Below are positions 22,699-31,225 of a stretch of 38,159 nt of DNA, piece after piece. The DNA is from Pedobacter kyungheensis. Lineage in GTDB: Bacteria > Bacteroidota > Bacteroidia > Sphingobacteriales > Sphingobacteriaceae. The first letter of the stretch is position 1; every line of letters starts with the position of its first letter. The notes beneath the pieces were generated by a model. The model worked only from the letters and a program-made list of their open reading frames with translations. It had not been told where the DNA came from and did not search any database. The DNA is taken from contig NZ_JSYN01000040.1 in assembly GCF_000812965.1 (NCBI RefSeq), positions 1 through 38,159 of the forward strand, in the 5' to 3' direction. The translations under genes and the position numbers were made by a program.

Positions 22699-23892
22699 CT
22701 AGTGCCTGGCATTATAAGGGATATATCCCTGCCATTTCCATGGAATACAGGTTTCACCAATAAGTTTTTCAATAAGCTCCTGGAATATATTTTCTCCATT
22801 TTCACTATTGGTCATGATGATGATGGAAATTCCTTGATCAATAAAATTGATGTTATAATTCCTCCATGAATCACCATTACCTTCTTTGAAAAAAGCTTTT
22901 CCGTATTTTTTACATTCAATCAGGCCCCAACCTAAACCATAGGCTAACTTAATATCTCTGTTCTCATCTGTAATTTCGAAAGTGATAGGAGGGAATTGTG
23001 TTTTTGAGTAGATATTAACCTGCGGACTGATCATTTCATTAAACAAATTTCTTTTCAATCCCTTTCGCTGAATGATTTGTTCTATAAATTTAGCGTAATC
23101 GGCTATCGTGGTTACTAGTGATCCGCCAGCAACACCAACAGTTCTTTTTCTCTTGATATCGATTGCTCCGTTATTAAAATGACCAACAGCTACATTATCA
23201 TCACCAAAGGAATCATGCCAAATATAGCCTGTACGGTTCATGCCTAAGGGCTTAAAAATTTTTTCGACGGATAATTCATCAAGCGTTTTACCGGTAATTT
23301 CTTCTTCAACCAGTTGCAAGAGTTTAAATCCTTCTCCGGAATAGGCATATTTGGAGCCTGGCGGAAAATAAATTTTAAGTTGTGCGGTTGTATCAAGTTC
23401 AGAGGTAATGGGATTGAAAATGCGTACATTGGGTAATCCAGTTGTGTGATTGAGACACATTCTTGCAGTAATTAACTTCCACCTATCGTCATTTTCTAGG
23501 ACAGAAAAATACGGGTAATAGCCAATAGATTTACTAAGGTATTGATATAGGGGTTTATCAAGGTCCAATATATTTTCCTGAACCAGTTTCATGGTGAGGT
23601 AACTAAAAACGGCCTTGCTGAATGATGCGGCATAAACAATGGTAGCAGTATCCAGCAGTTTATTTGCGGGTTTGTTCCGATAACCATAAGATTTAATAAA
23701 GCTGGTTTTGCTGTTATTCAGGATAGCGATATCTAGCCCCTGAACGTTAGCTGCCCTCATAACCTTCGTAATTATGCTGTCAGCATCCTTGATGGAGATT
23801 TTGCTTTTATCGAGTTTGGTAATCTCTGGTTTTTGGGCAGATGCGAAATTGCACAAACATATAAGATATAGTAGAATTTTCTTTTTCATCAC
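22699..23892 (-). CDS. Exported beta-lactamase-fold serine hydrolase
   Basis: 397 residues with a cleavable signal (KKKILLYLICLCNFASAQ). The active-site SxxK motif is Ser-Phe-Ser-Lys in YAASFSKAVFSYL. The second motif is probably Tyr-Ser-Gly in KYAYSGEGF. A late VGVAGGSLVTTIADYAKF segment and GLGWG are typical of class C beta-lactamase and penicillin-binding-protein-like esterases. Members cleave D-amino acid peptides, esters or, rarely, beta-lactams; the substrate here is open. It stands alone and is convergent with the lipoprotein gene. Confidence 0.85.
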   Translation of the reverse strand: MMKKKILLYLICLCNFASAQKPEITKLDKSKISIKDADSIITKVMRAANVQGLDIAILNNSKTSFIKSYGYRNKPANKLLDTATIVYAASFSKAVFSYLTMKLVQENILDLDKPLYQYLSKSIGYYPYFSVLENDDRWKLITARMCLNHTTGLPNVRIFNPITSELDTTAQLKIYFPPGSKYAYSGEGFKLLQLVEEEITGKTLDELSVEKIFKPLGMNRTGYIWHDSFGDDNVAVGHFNNGAIDIKRKRTVGVAGGSLVTTIADYAKFIEQIIQRKGLKRNLFNEMISPQVNIYSKTQFPPITFEITDENRDIKLAYGLGWGLIECKKYGKAFFKEGNGDSWRNYNINFIDQGISIIIMTNSENGENIFQELIEKLIGETCIPWKWQGYIPYNARH

Positions 23893-24210
23893 AATACTTT
23901 GCTAGTAAAAATCTAATAGCATCGTGTTGGGATCTGTCACGAATGCGGATAAATGGGATAGTAACTTAAAATTACTAAAAAAAATCTCTTCGCAAAAATT
24001 GAACAGTTTTTATTTGAAATCTGTAAAATGATAAAGAAAAATGTATTTAGGGATTAATCGGTATTTGAATTTGCAATTGCTGTTGGATGTTTTTATGTTC
24101 ATCTTGTTTGCAATGCTGATATGGGAGAGTTCGATATGACTCATCGGTTAGGAGTAGTCAATTAACTGTAACCAACATATATTGGGCTATACTTTGGTAC
24201 ATCGATTTAA
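23893..24210. other. Intergenic region without gene
   Basis: AT-rich stretch between the hydrolase and sppA genes. I see no open frame, consensus promoter or repeat here apart from the palindrome that begins at 24211. Confidence 0.6.
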
Positions 24211-24239
24211 ACCTCGCAGGTTTTAAAAACCTGCGAGGT
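24211..24239 (-). repeat. ACCTCGCAGGTTTT palindrome after sppA
   Basis: Perfect 14-bp stem ACCTCGCAGGTTTT / AAAACCTGCGAGGT with a one-base centre, 7 bases past the sppA stop codon. It is the same repeat as at 1901-1951 and may serve as a terminator here. Confidence 0.65.
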
Positions 24240-24246
24240 CTGGGTT

Positions 24247-26013
24247 TTACTTAATAACAGCTTCAAACGGCATCCTGGCCTGGATACCCGAGCTGGCTAA
24301 TACTTTTTTCATTTGCTGGTAAAGGAAATAATTTTCGCCAAGTTCCTGTTTGGTGTAATAGGTTTTAACCTTATCGGTACTTTCGTCCATTAACGATTTC
24401 CATGGATCGATCACCTCAGGATATTCTACAACTTTATAATCTTTAAGCTTTGCTTTTTTGGCTGCAGCTTTAACCGCGTCGTTAAAACTACCAATTCTAT
24501 CAGCCAGACCAATTTGAACAGCATCTGTTCCGATCCAAACGTGGCCGCCACCAATACTATCAATATAAGCTTTACTTTTCTTACGACCATCGGCTACGCG
24601 ACTCACAAAACCACTGTAAATCCGGTTTAGTTCATTCTGGATAATAAAACGTTCTCCTGCAGTCATGGGGCGGTTAGTGGCCATAATATCGGCGTATTTA
24701 CCGGTTTTAACACCGTCGAAAGTAATTCCCAGTTTGTTGGTCATCAGGTTTTGAAAGTTCGGGATAATGCCAAACACACCAATTGAGCCCGTAATGGTAT
24801 TGGGTTGCACAAAAATGCTATCGGCAGCACAGCCAATGTAATAACCACCTGATGCAGCCACATCGCCAAAGGATGCAATTACCGGTTTTTCTTTTTTGGT
24901 CAGCACAATCTCTCTCCAAATCACATCAGAAGCCAATGCGCTACCGCCTGGTGAGTTTACGCGGATTACAACGGCTTTAATGTCGTCATCCTGGCGCGCT
25001 TTTCTAATCGCTCTCGAAATACGCTCTGAACCAATCTGGTTATCGTTACCCTCGCCGCCGTTAATTTCGCCATTGGCATAAATTATTGCCACTTTATCTT
25101 TACCTGTACCGGTCGAGGTATTGTTTTTGGCATAATCGTTAATGCTAACCGTGCGGATATTTTCGCCACGCGTACGTCCAGATAGGCCTTTTAATTCTTC
25201 TAAAATCTGGTCTTTGTATTTTAACGCATCAACCATTTTGAAATTAACAGCATCCTCAGGTTTTTGTATCCTGTAATTATCGGCAATGCTGTTCAGGCTA
25301 TCTTTTACAATATTTCTGCTTTGGGCAATATCGGTTAAGAAAGTGTTGTATAAGCCACCCACATAAGCAGTAACCTGTTTGCGGTTATAATCGCTCATTT
25401 TATCTAAAATGAACGGTTCTACAGCGCTTTTGTAATTTCCAACACGGATAACCTGCATTTCTACCCCCACTTTTTCTAAAGTTCCTTTAAAAAAGGTAAG
25501 TTCAGAGCTAAAACCTTTAAATTCTAAAGCACCTTCGGGATTTAAGTATACCTTATCGGCAACTGATGCCAAATAGTAAGCTCCCTGGGTATACACCTCG
25601 CTGTAGGCAATAATTTTTTTGTGCGATTTTTTAAAATCGATCAACGCATTTCTTACCTCGCGCAGGGTAGCAAAACCAGCATTCGGACTGCTTACATTCA
25701 GGTAAATACATTTAATGTTATCGTCGGTTTTGGCTCTTTGTACCGATTTAAGGAAATCGTTTAAACCAATACCATCTTTTTCTTCGCTACCTACAATGGG
25801 CAAACTGCCAAATGGGTTTTTAGGGGTACGTTCGGTAATGGCCTGATCTAAATTTAAGAACAGTACCGAATTGTTGGATACAATAACGGTTTTATCATTA
25901 TCGATTGATGAAATTACGCCCACAATAATAACGAAGCAGACAATAAAGATAATTATCATCGATAAGAAAAAGCCCAACATAGAGGCAAATAAATACTTAA
26001 AGAATTCTCTCAT
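24247..26013 (-). CDS. sppA: Signal peptide peptidase SppA, 67K type
   Basis: 588 residues, the long double-domain form. An N-terminal membrane anchor (residues about 8-35) is followed by two S49 domains. The catalytic Lys195 (GNYKSAVEPF) is in the first domain and Ser388 (AASGGYYIG) in the second, 193 residues apart, close to the 200 in E. coli SppA. It degrades cleaved signal peptides in the inner membrane facing the periplasm. It is divergent from folK with only 40 bases between starts. Confidence 0.95.
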   Translation of the reverse strand: MREFFKYLFASMLGFFLSMIIIFIVCFVIIVGVISSIDNDKTVIVSNNSVLFLNLDQAITERTPKNPFGSLPIVGSEEKDGIGLNDFLKSVQRAKTDDNIKCIYLNVSSPNAGFATLREVRNALIDFKKSHKKIIAYSEVYTQGAYYLASVADKVYLNPEGALEFKGFSSELTFFKGTLEKVGVEMQVIRVGNYKSAVEPFILDKMSDYNRKQVTAYVGGLYNTFLTDIAQSRNIVKDSLNSIADNYRIQKPEDAVNFKMVDALKYKDQILEELKGLSGRTRGENIRTVSINDYAKNNTSTGTGKDKVAIIYANGEINGGEGNDNQIGSERISRAIRKARQDDDIKAVVIRVNSPGGSALASDVIWREIVLTKKEKPVIASFGDVAASGGYYIGCAADSIFVQPNTITGSIGVFGIIPNFQNLMTNKLGITFDGVKTGKYADIMATNRPMTAGERFIIQNELNRIYSGFVSRVADGRKKSKAYIDSIGGGHVWIGTDAVQIGLADRIGSFNDAVKAAAKKAKLKDYKVVEYPEVIDPWKSLMDESTDKVKTYYTKQELGENYFLYQQMKKVLASSGIQARMPFEAVIK

Positions 26014-26023
26014 TTAAATGTTT

Positions 26024-26031
26024 TAGTTTTG
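26024..26031 (+). promoter_or_regulatory. Candidate -7 box of folK
   Basis: TAGTTTTG, a full TANNTTTG match 22 bases before the folK start, in the short space shared with sppA. No -33 TTTG was found. Confidence 0.35.
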
Positions 26032-26053
26032 TGCTGTAAAGATATAAAAATAC

Positions 26054-26560
26054 ATGATGCTTAATAAGGCTTTAGAGTGCAGTACGGCTTATTTGTTACT
26101 GGGTGGAAATTTAGGAGACAGGGAAGCCAATTTGGAACAAGCCATTGCGCTTTTAAGTGCGCAGGTAGGTGAGGTGATTTTGGTTTCGGCCTTGTACGAA
26201 ACAGCCGCCTGGGGTAAAACAGATCAACCGTCTTTCCTAAATCAGGCTGTAGCGCTCAAAACCAATTTAACTGCTTTAGAGGTTTTAACAAGGGCTTTGG
26301 CCATTGAGCAGGAGCTGGGTCGTGTAAGAAAAGATAAATGGGGTGAGCGCTTAATTGATATCGACCTGATTCTTTTTGGCGATGAAATTATCGATATTCC
26401 CGATAAATTGCAGGTGCCGCACCCGCACATGCAAAACCGGAGGTTTGTGATGGAGCCATTAGCCGAAATTGCGCCAGATGTGGTTCATCCGGTACTGGGG
26501 CAAAGCATGTTAAGCATTAGCCAAAGCCTTAACGATCCATTACCCGTTAAAAGATTATAA
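26054..26560 (+). CDS. folK: 2-amino-4-hydroxy-6-hydroxymethyldihydropteridine pyrophosphokinase
   Basis: 168 residues. It shows YLLLGGNLGDREANL near the N-terminus and the family signature RKDKWGERLIDIDLILF in the middle, followed by PHPHMQNRRFVMEPLAEIAP. It transfers pyrophosphate from ATP to the pterin before dihydropteroate synthase acts, in folate synthesis in the cytoplasm. Two adjacent ATG codons (26054, 26057) are possible starts. The Hpt gene follows after 17 bases. Confidence 0.95.
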   Translation: MMLNKALECSTAYLLLGGNLGDREANLEQAIALLSAQVGEVILVSALYETAAWGKTDQPSFLNQAVALKTNLTALEVLTRALAIEQELGRVRKDKWGERLIDIDLILFGDEIIDIPDKLQVPHPHMQNRRFVMEPLAEIAPDVVHPVLGQSMLSISQSLNDPLPVKRL

Positions 26561-26577
26561 TTCATAAAGCTAAGCCG

Positions 26578-26952
26578 ATGCAAAAACGTGTTTTAGATTT
26601 TTCGTATGTGATTAATATGGTAGGCGATGATGCTGAAGGATTAATCGAGGTGTTTGAAACTTTTTTAAAGCAAATGCCCATTTATTTCGAAGAATTGGAT
26701 CAAGCCTTAAACCAGCTGGATTGGGATAAAGTGGCTCGTTACGCGCATAAAATTAAGCCCATTTTTGCTTATGTGGGTTGTCCTGATGTCAGGGATTTGG
26801 TGCAGGAAATAGAGCAAAAAGCACAAAACAGAATTGAATTAGCCAGTATACCCGCCGATATTCAAACCCTAAAAGCGGAAAGTGCCGAAATTAATAAATT
26901 GATTGAGGCCGAAAAAGACAGATTGGAAGCAAAAAGGAGCGAAGCTGATTAA
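26578..26952 (+). CDS. Hpt-domain phosphotransfer protein
   Basis: 124 residues, all helical. The His of RYAHKIKPIFAYVG (about residue 60) is the likely phosphorylated residue of an Hpt four-helix bundle. The domain fills almost the whole chain, and a charged tail (EKDRLEAKRSEAD) follows. It would relay phosphate from a hybrid histidine kinase to a response regulator; neither partner is in this window. It follows folK closely and overlaps the 3' end of the convergent pssA gene by four bases. Confidence 0.8.
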   Translation: MQKRVLDFSYVINMVGDDAEGLIEVFETFLKQMPIYFEELDQALNQLDWDKVARYAHKIKPIFAYVGCPDVRDLVQEIEQKAQNRIELASIPADIQTLKAESAEINKLIEAEKDRLEAKRSEAD

Positions 26953-27644
26953 TTATTTTCCGGCATCGGTTTATCTTTAAAATACAATAGCGACAGCGCA
27001 ATGTAAAGTACCAGTACAAAGGGAATTGCGGCAAATTTTAAGAAAGCAATTAACAAGGCCGATAATATTAAAAAGATAAACTTGATTTTATTTTTAGCCC
27101 AGCTCAAATCGCTGAATTTTAAAGAGAATATCCTGATTTCGCTTACCAGCAGCAAACTGGTAATGGCTGTAATGGCAATCAGCAATATGCTTGAATAAAT
27201 TACCTGCGGATAATCTACTGCGATATAGGGTAAAGAGCAGATAAACAGCGTATTCATCGGCGTGTTTAAGCCAATAAAATCTTCCGTTTGGCGTGCATCA
27301 TTGTTAAATTTAGCCAATCTTAGTGCCGAAAAAACAGTAATAATGAAGCCCAGGTAAGGCAGGTATTCAGAAGGGTAATCGCTTAGTTTTAAGAGCTGAA
27401 ACATAACCACCCCCGGTAAAAAGCCAAAACTCACCATGTCGGCTAAAGAATCGAGGTCTTTGCCAATGGCCGATTTCACATTCAGCAACCGGGCCACCAT
27501 ACCATCAAAGAAATCGAAAATACCTGAAAATACCACAAAGTAAGCTGCGGTTTGTAAATCGCCTTTAAACGCAAAAACGATTCCGATACAACCCGAAAAA
27601 AGGTTTGCACAGGTAATCGCATTAGGGATGTTTTTTTTTAGCAT
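26949..27644 (-). CDS. pssA: CDP-diacylglycerol--serine O-phosphatidyltransferase
   Basis: 231 residues from the ATG at 27644 (MLKKNIPNAITCANL). The CDP-alcohol phosphatidyltransferase motif is complete: DGMVARLLNVKSAIGKDLDSLAD (DG-x2-AR-x8-G-x3-D-x3-D). Six to eight membrane helices surround it. It makes phosphatidylserine, the precursor of phosphatidylethanolamine, in the inner membrane. A longer frame to 27689 would cross a hairpin after rho and is not preferred. It follows rho by 66 bases. Confidence 0.92.
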   Translation of the reverse strand: MLKKNIPNAITCANLFSGCIGIVFAFKGDLQTAAYFVVFSGIFDFFDGMVARLLNVKSAIGKDLDSLADMVSFGFLPGVVMFQLLKLSDYPSEYLPYLGFIITVFSALRLAKFNNDARQTEDFIGLNTPMNTLFICSLPYIAVDYPQVIYSSILLIAITAITSLLLVSEIRIFSLKFSDLSWAKNKIKFIFLILSALLIAFLKFAAIPFVLVLYIALSLLYFKDKPMPENN

Positions 27645-27658
27645 GGCGGTAAGCGCTA

Positions 27659-27701
27659 AGCGTTTGGAGATTGAAACGCGTAACGCCAAACTCCAAACGC
27701 T
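27659..27701 (-). repeat. Hairpin between rho and pssA
   Basis: Perfect 11-bp arms AGCGTTTGGAG (27659-27669) / CTCCAAACGCT (27691-27701) with a 21-base loop, starting 10 bases past the rho stop. No U run follows, so it may be an RNA-processing or stability element rather than a simple terminator. Confidence 0.6.
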
Positions 27702-27710
27702 GAACTTTAT

Positions 27711-29435
27711 TTAGCTATTCATCGAAATTAAGAATTCTTCGTTGCTTTTCGTGCCTTTAATTTGCGATTGAACAAATTCCATCGCTTCCTGGCTGTTCAT
27801 ATCGGCAAGGTGGTTGCGTAAAATCCAAACACGTTGCAGGGTATCCCTGTCGTGTAATAAATCGTCGCGACGTGTGCTCGATGCAGTAATATCAATTGCA
27901 GGGAAAATACGTTTGTTCGATAGTTTACGGTCTAACTGAAGCTCCATGTTACCCGTACCTTTAAATTCTTCGAAGATTACCTCGTCCATTTTAGAACCGG
28001 TATCGGTTAAAGCAGTAGCCAAAATCGTTAACGAACCACCGTTTTCGATGTTACGTGCTGCACCGAAGAAACGTTTTGGTTTGTGTAAAGCATTGGCATC
28101 AACACCACCCGATAAAATTTTACCAGATGCAGGGGCAGTAGTGTTATAAGCACGTGCTAAACGTGTAATCGAATCTAAAAGGATTACCACATCGTGACCA
28201 CTTTCTACCAAACGTTTCGATTTTTCCAATACAATATTGGCAATTTTAACGTGACGCTCTGCCGGCTCATCAAAAGTAGAAGCAATTACTTCTGCTCTTA
28301 CACTGCGGGCCATATCGGTAACCTCTTCCGGACGCTCATCAATTAAAAGGATAATTAAATAAACTTCTGGGTGGTTTTTGGCAATTGCATTGGCAACCTC
28401 TTTTAATAAATTGGTTTTACCTGTTTTAGGTTGCGCAACAATTAAACCACGCTGACCTTTACCAATTGGTGTAAATAAATCCATAATACGGGTAGAGTAG
28501 TTGTTCGTATCCGTAAACAGGTTTAATCTTTCAGTCGGGAAAAGCGGTGTTAAGTAATCAAAAGGAACACGGTCGCGTACATCTGCAGGAACTCTGCCAT
28601 TAATGGTTTCTACGCGTACCAATGGAAAATATTTTTCGCCTTCTTTTGGCGGGCGGATGCTACCTTTTACGGTATCGCCTGTTTTTAAGCCAAAAAGTTT
28701 TATTTGCGATTGTGATACATAAATATCATCAGGAGAAGTAAGGTAATTGTAATCTGCCGAGCGTAAGAAACCGTAACCATCAGGCATAATTTCCAATACA
28801 CCTTCGTTTGTAATTACGTTATCGAAATCTAAGTTAGAATAACTGTTTTCGTTTTTGTGGTGGTTACCTCCGCCCGGTTGTTTTTGCTGACGGTTTTCAT
28901 CACGTTGAGGTTTTTCCTGTTTCTCCTGCTTTTCTTTCTGCTCGTGCTTTGCCTTTGGTGCAACCGGAAGTACTTCTGCACTTTCTTCAATTAAAGCCGA
29001 AATTGGTTTTACACTTTCTTCTGCTTCAAAAACACGGTCGGGCTGGCGTTCTGGTTGCGGCTCGTCGAAAAGTGTTACTGATTCTCTTTTTCTAGCCACC
29101 GGAGTTGCTGCGGTTTCTTCTTTAGGTAACCTCGCTCTCTTTTTTACCGGTTTTTCTGGTGTAACAGCAGCTGCTTCTGCTACTGCAGCGGCAATTTTTG
29201 GTGTTTTTTCTGCTTTTGCAGCTTTAGCTTTTGGTGCAGGTGCTGCTGCTACCGGTTCGCTATCGGCATAAGGGTCGCCGGCTGATTTAGCAGCATTTAT
29301 AATTTCTTGCTGGTGTAAAAGTACTTCAACAAGGTCTATTTTTCTAAGGGAGTCGGCACCTTCAATGCCATAGGTTTTTGCCAGCTCACGTAATTCTGTT
29401 GTGAGCTTATCATTTAATTCTGTTTTGCTGAACAT
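27711..29435 (-). CDS. rho: Transcription termination factor Rho with disordered insertion
   Basis: 574 residues, against about 419 in E. coli. A Rho N-terminal helical domain (1-45) is followed by about 160 residues of low-complexity Ala/Lys/Glu/Pro and Gln/Asn sequence. Next come the RNA-binding cold-shock-like domain (EGVLEIMPDGYGFLR onward, about 208-280) and the ATPase ring domain. Walker A AQPKTGKT ends with Lys340-Thr341, and the R-loop TGSKMDEVIFEEFKGTGNMEL is intact. It is an RNA-dependent helicase that ends transcription. The insertion is typical of Bacteroidota. A leader hairpin (29472-29496) lies before the gene. Confidence 0.95.
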   Translation of the reverse strand: MFSKTELNDKLTTELRELAKTYGIEGADSLRKIDLVEVLLHQQEIINAAKSAGDPYADSEPVAAAPAPKAKAAKAEKTPKIAAAVAEAAAVTPEKPVKKRARLPKEETAATPVARKRESVTLFDEPQPERQPDRVFEAEESVKPISALIEESAEVLPVAPKAKHEQKEKQEKQEKPQRDENRQQKQPGGGNHHKNENSYSNLDFDNVITNEGVLEIMPDGYGFLRSADYNYLTSPDDIYVSQSQIKLFGLKTGDTVKGSIRPPKEGEKYFPLVRVETINGRVPADVRDRVPFDYLTPLFPTERLNLFTDTNNYSTRIMDLFTPIGKGQRGLIVAQPKTGKTNLLKEVANAIAKNHPEVYLIILLIDERPEEVTDMARSVRAEVIASTFDEPAERHVKIANIVLEKSKRLVESGHDVVILLDSITRLARAYNTTAPASGKILSGGVDANALHKPKRFFGAARNIENGGSLTILATALTDTGSKMDEVIFEEFKGTGNMELQLDRKLSNKRIFPAIDITASSTRRDDLLHDRDTLQRVWILRNHLADMNSQEAMEFVQSQIKGTKSNEEFLISMNS

Positions 29436-29471
29436 TCTAAATATATATGTTTCAAGAAATTTTTCATTTGC

Positions 29472-29496
29472 TTATAACGCACATATGCGGTTATAA
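29472..29496 (-). promoter_or_regulatory. Inverted repeat in the rho leader
   Basis: TTATAACGCA (29472-29481) and TGCGGTTATAA (29486-29496) pair with one bulged base, 36 bases upstream of the rho start codon. It is a possible regulatory hairpin in the leader. The rest of the roughly 420-base gap to pyrF shows only AT-rich sequence. Confidence 0.35.
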
Positions 29497-29860
29497 AATC
29501 TGTGCAGGCCTAAAAATATTTCTGTTAAGGTAAGCCAAACTATTTCATTGTATATAAATTCTTGTGGCTATAAAACCGAATTGAGCCTGTTTTTAGAAAA
29601 TACTCAAATTGTTTTATATTGTTTATAAGCTGAATAAAAAGCAAATGTTGCTTTTAAAAAATGGTAACAAAAAATAAATCTTGATAAATTTTTCTGGGAT
29701 ATTCAGATAAACGGTTGAGAAATTATGATGCAATTGTATGTATTTGAAACGTAATCTGCAAACAAAAGTTTAAAATGTTTATAAAAATAATTTGCAAAGG
29801 CCTGATTTTGTTATTCAGAAAGCTTAAAAATCTTCATATTTGCAGCAAATAAGCCCATAT

Positions 29861-30691
29861 ATGACCAAGCAACAACTTTTCGAGCAAATTCAAAAAAAAC
29901 GTTCATTTTTATGTGTCGGATTAGATTCAGCGATGGATAAGATCCCAAAACACCTCTTGAAATATGAAAATCCGATTTTAGAATTCAATAAACAGATTAT
30001 TGATGCAACCCGGGATTTATGTGTGGCTTACAAACCCAATACTGCTTTTTACGAATGTTACGGTAAAAAAGGCTGGGAAACTTTAATCGAAACCTGGAAA
30101 TATATTCCAAAAGATACTTTTTCGATTGCTGATGCCAAACGTGGCGATATTGGAAACACCTCGGCCATGTACGCCGAAACTTTTTTTAATGCAGCATCGT
30201 CTGAAATGAGTTTCGATTCGGTTACCGTTGCACCTTATATGGGAAGTGATTCGGTAACTCCCTTTTTAACTTTCGAAAACAAATGGGTTATTCTTTTAGC
30301 GTTGACTTCAAACACCGGCCATGCCGATTTTCAGTTGCAGGAAATTGGAGAAGACAAACTTTTCGAAAAAGTGCTTAAAGCTTCGCAGCAATGGGCTACT
30401 GATGAACAAATGATGTACGTAGTTGGTGCAACCCGTGGTGCAGCCTTTGGCGATGTACGTAAACTGGCACCCAATCATTTCCTATTGGTACCAGGTGTTG
30501 GTGCACAAGGAGGCGATTTAAATGAAGTTTGCAAATATGGCCTGAATGCACAGTGTGGTTTATTGATTAACTCCTCTCGAGGAATTATTTATGCCAGCCA
30601 GGGTGAAGATTTTGCCGAAAGAGCCAGAGAAGAAGCGTTGAAACTGCAAAAGGAAATGGAGCAGATTTTGATTAAGGCAGGATTGGTATAA
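29861..30691 (+). CDS. pyrF: Orotidine 5'-phosphate decarboxylase
   Basis: 276 residues from the ATG at 29861 (MTKQQLFEQIQKKRSFLCVGLD); an upstream TTG at 29840 is less likely. This is the longer pyrF type, with the catalytic segment DAKRGDIGNT around residues 93-102. VVGATRG and the phosphate-binding LVPGVGAQGGD follow. It catalyses the last step of UMP synthesis in the cytoplasm. A CATATTTG box (29835-29842) sits just upstream and may be its -7 element, one base off consensus. Confidence 0.95.
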   Translation: MTKQQLFEQIQKKRSFLCVGLDSAMDKIPKHLLKYENPILEFNKQIIDATRDLCVAYKPNTAFYECYGKKGWETLIETWKYIPKDTFSIADAKRGDIGNTSAMYAETFFNAASSEMSFDSVTVAPYMGSDSVTPFLTFENKWVILLALTSNTGHADFQLQEIGEDKLFEKVLKASQQWATDEQMMYVVGATRGAAFGDVRKLAPNHFLLVPGVGAQGGDLNEVCKYGLNAQCGLLINSSRGIIYASQGEDFAERAREEALKLQKEMEQILIKAGLV

Positions 30692-30710
30692 AAGGAATTT
30701 AATGTAGGTT

Positions 30711-30735
30711 GTCACGTTGAGCTTGTCGAAACGCC
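30711..30735. repeat. REP-like element, degenerate
   Basis: GTCACGTTGAGCTTGTCGAAACG has the GTCA head, CTTGT loop and inverted arms of the family seen at 92, 143 and 34127, with a less perfect stem. It follows pyrF. Confidence 0.5.
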
Positions 30736-30802
30736 GGGCATACCTAATATTGACCGCTTTTTTGCCAAAAAAATCTTATATTTAATTGTTTAGACCTGGC
30801 TT

Positions 30803-31057
30803 ATGACTAACCCTTTTGGTAATATAGATTTTAAACTGTTGCTTGAATATGTTAAAAACCTATCGGTTGCTCAAAAAAAAGAACTGCTGCAAGTTTTAAA
30901 CCAAAGCGAACTCCATTTGGTTAATGAGGAAGAGGTAGCTTATGTAAAAACACCATCAACCGATATATCTTTTGATGAGCAGTGGGATGAAAGTTTATCC
31001 GTTTCTGAATTTAAAGCAGAAGCCATTAAACACATTAATTCATTACCTTGGAAGTAA
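30803..31057 (+). CDS. Antitoxin-like small protein
   Basis: 84 residues, acidic, helical N-terminus (FKLLLEYVKNLSVAQKKELLQVL) and a C-terminus FKAEAIKHINSLPWK. Small acidic proteins of this build often precede RelE/ParE-type toxin genes in Bacteroidota. The frame after it encodes a broken toxin-like sequence that begins inside its last codons (31048). The antitoxin reading is inference from build and context; no database search was possible. Confidence 0.55.
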   Translation: MTNPFGNIDFKLLLEYVKNLSVAQKKELLQVLNQSELHLVNEEEVAYVKTPSTDISFDEQWDESLSVSEFKAEAIKHINSLPWK

Positions 31058-31189
31058 TTGTACGCTTTCATCCCTCAGTTTTAAATTACCTTAACCTGGT
31101 ACTTTATATTCGAAAAAAGCGGGAATCGCTATTTGATTACCTATGTTTTTAATAATTACGCTAAAGAAGCTCAAAATTTAAACTTATAA
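31048..31189 (+). pseudogene. Truncated RelE/ParE-like toxin remnant
   Basis: Reading from TTG at 31048 gives LEVIVRFHPSVLNYLNL, like the start of a ParE/RelE-type toxin. A different frame beginning near 31094 gives TWYFIFEKSGNRYLITYVFN, then NYAKEAQNL, and a stop at 31187-31189, like the usual C-terminus of such toxins. The two pieces are in different frames, and about 50 central residues are missing, so a deletion has removed the middle. The overlap with the upstream antitoxin-like gene matches a normal toxin-antitoxin layout. Confidence 0.55.
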
Positions 31190-31225
31190 GTTAGTTATCA
31201 CCAAATAAATTCATTATCTTCCATA

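Noticed and set aside
27645..27689. N-terminal extension of PssA
   Set aside because: It would start within the hairpin after rho and adds a basic piece in front of the normal start MLKKNIPNAIT.
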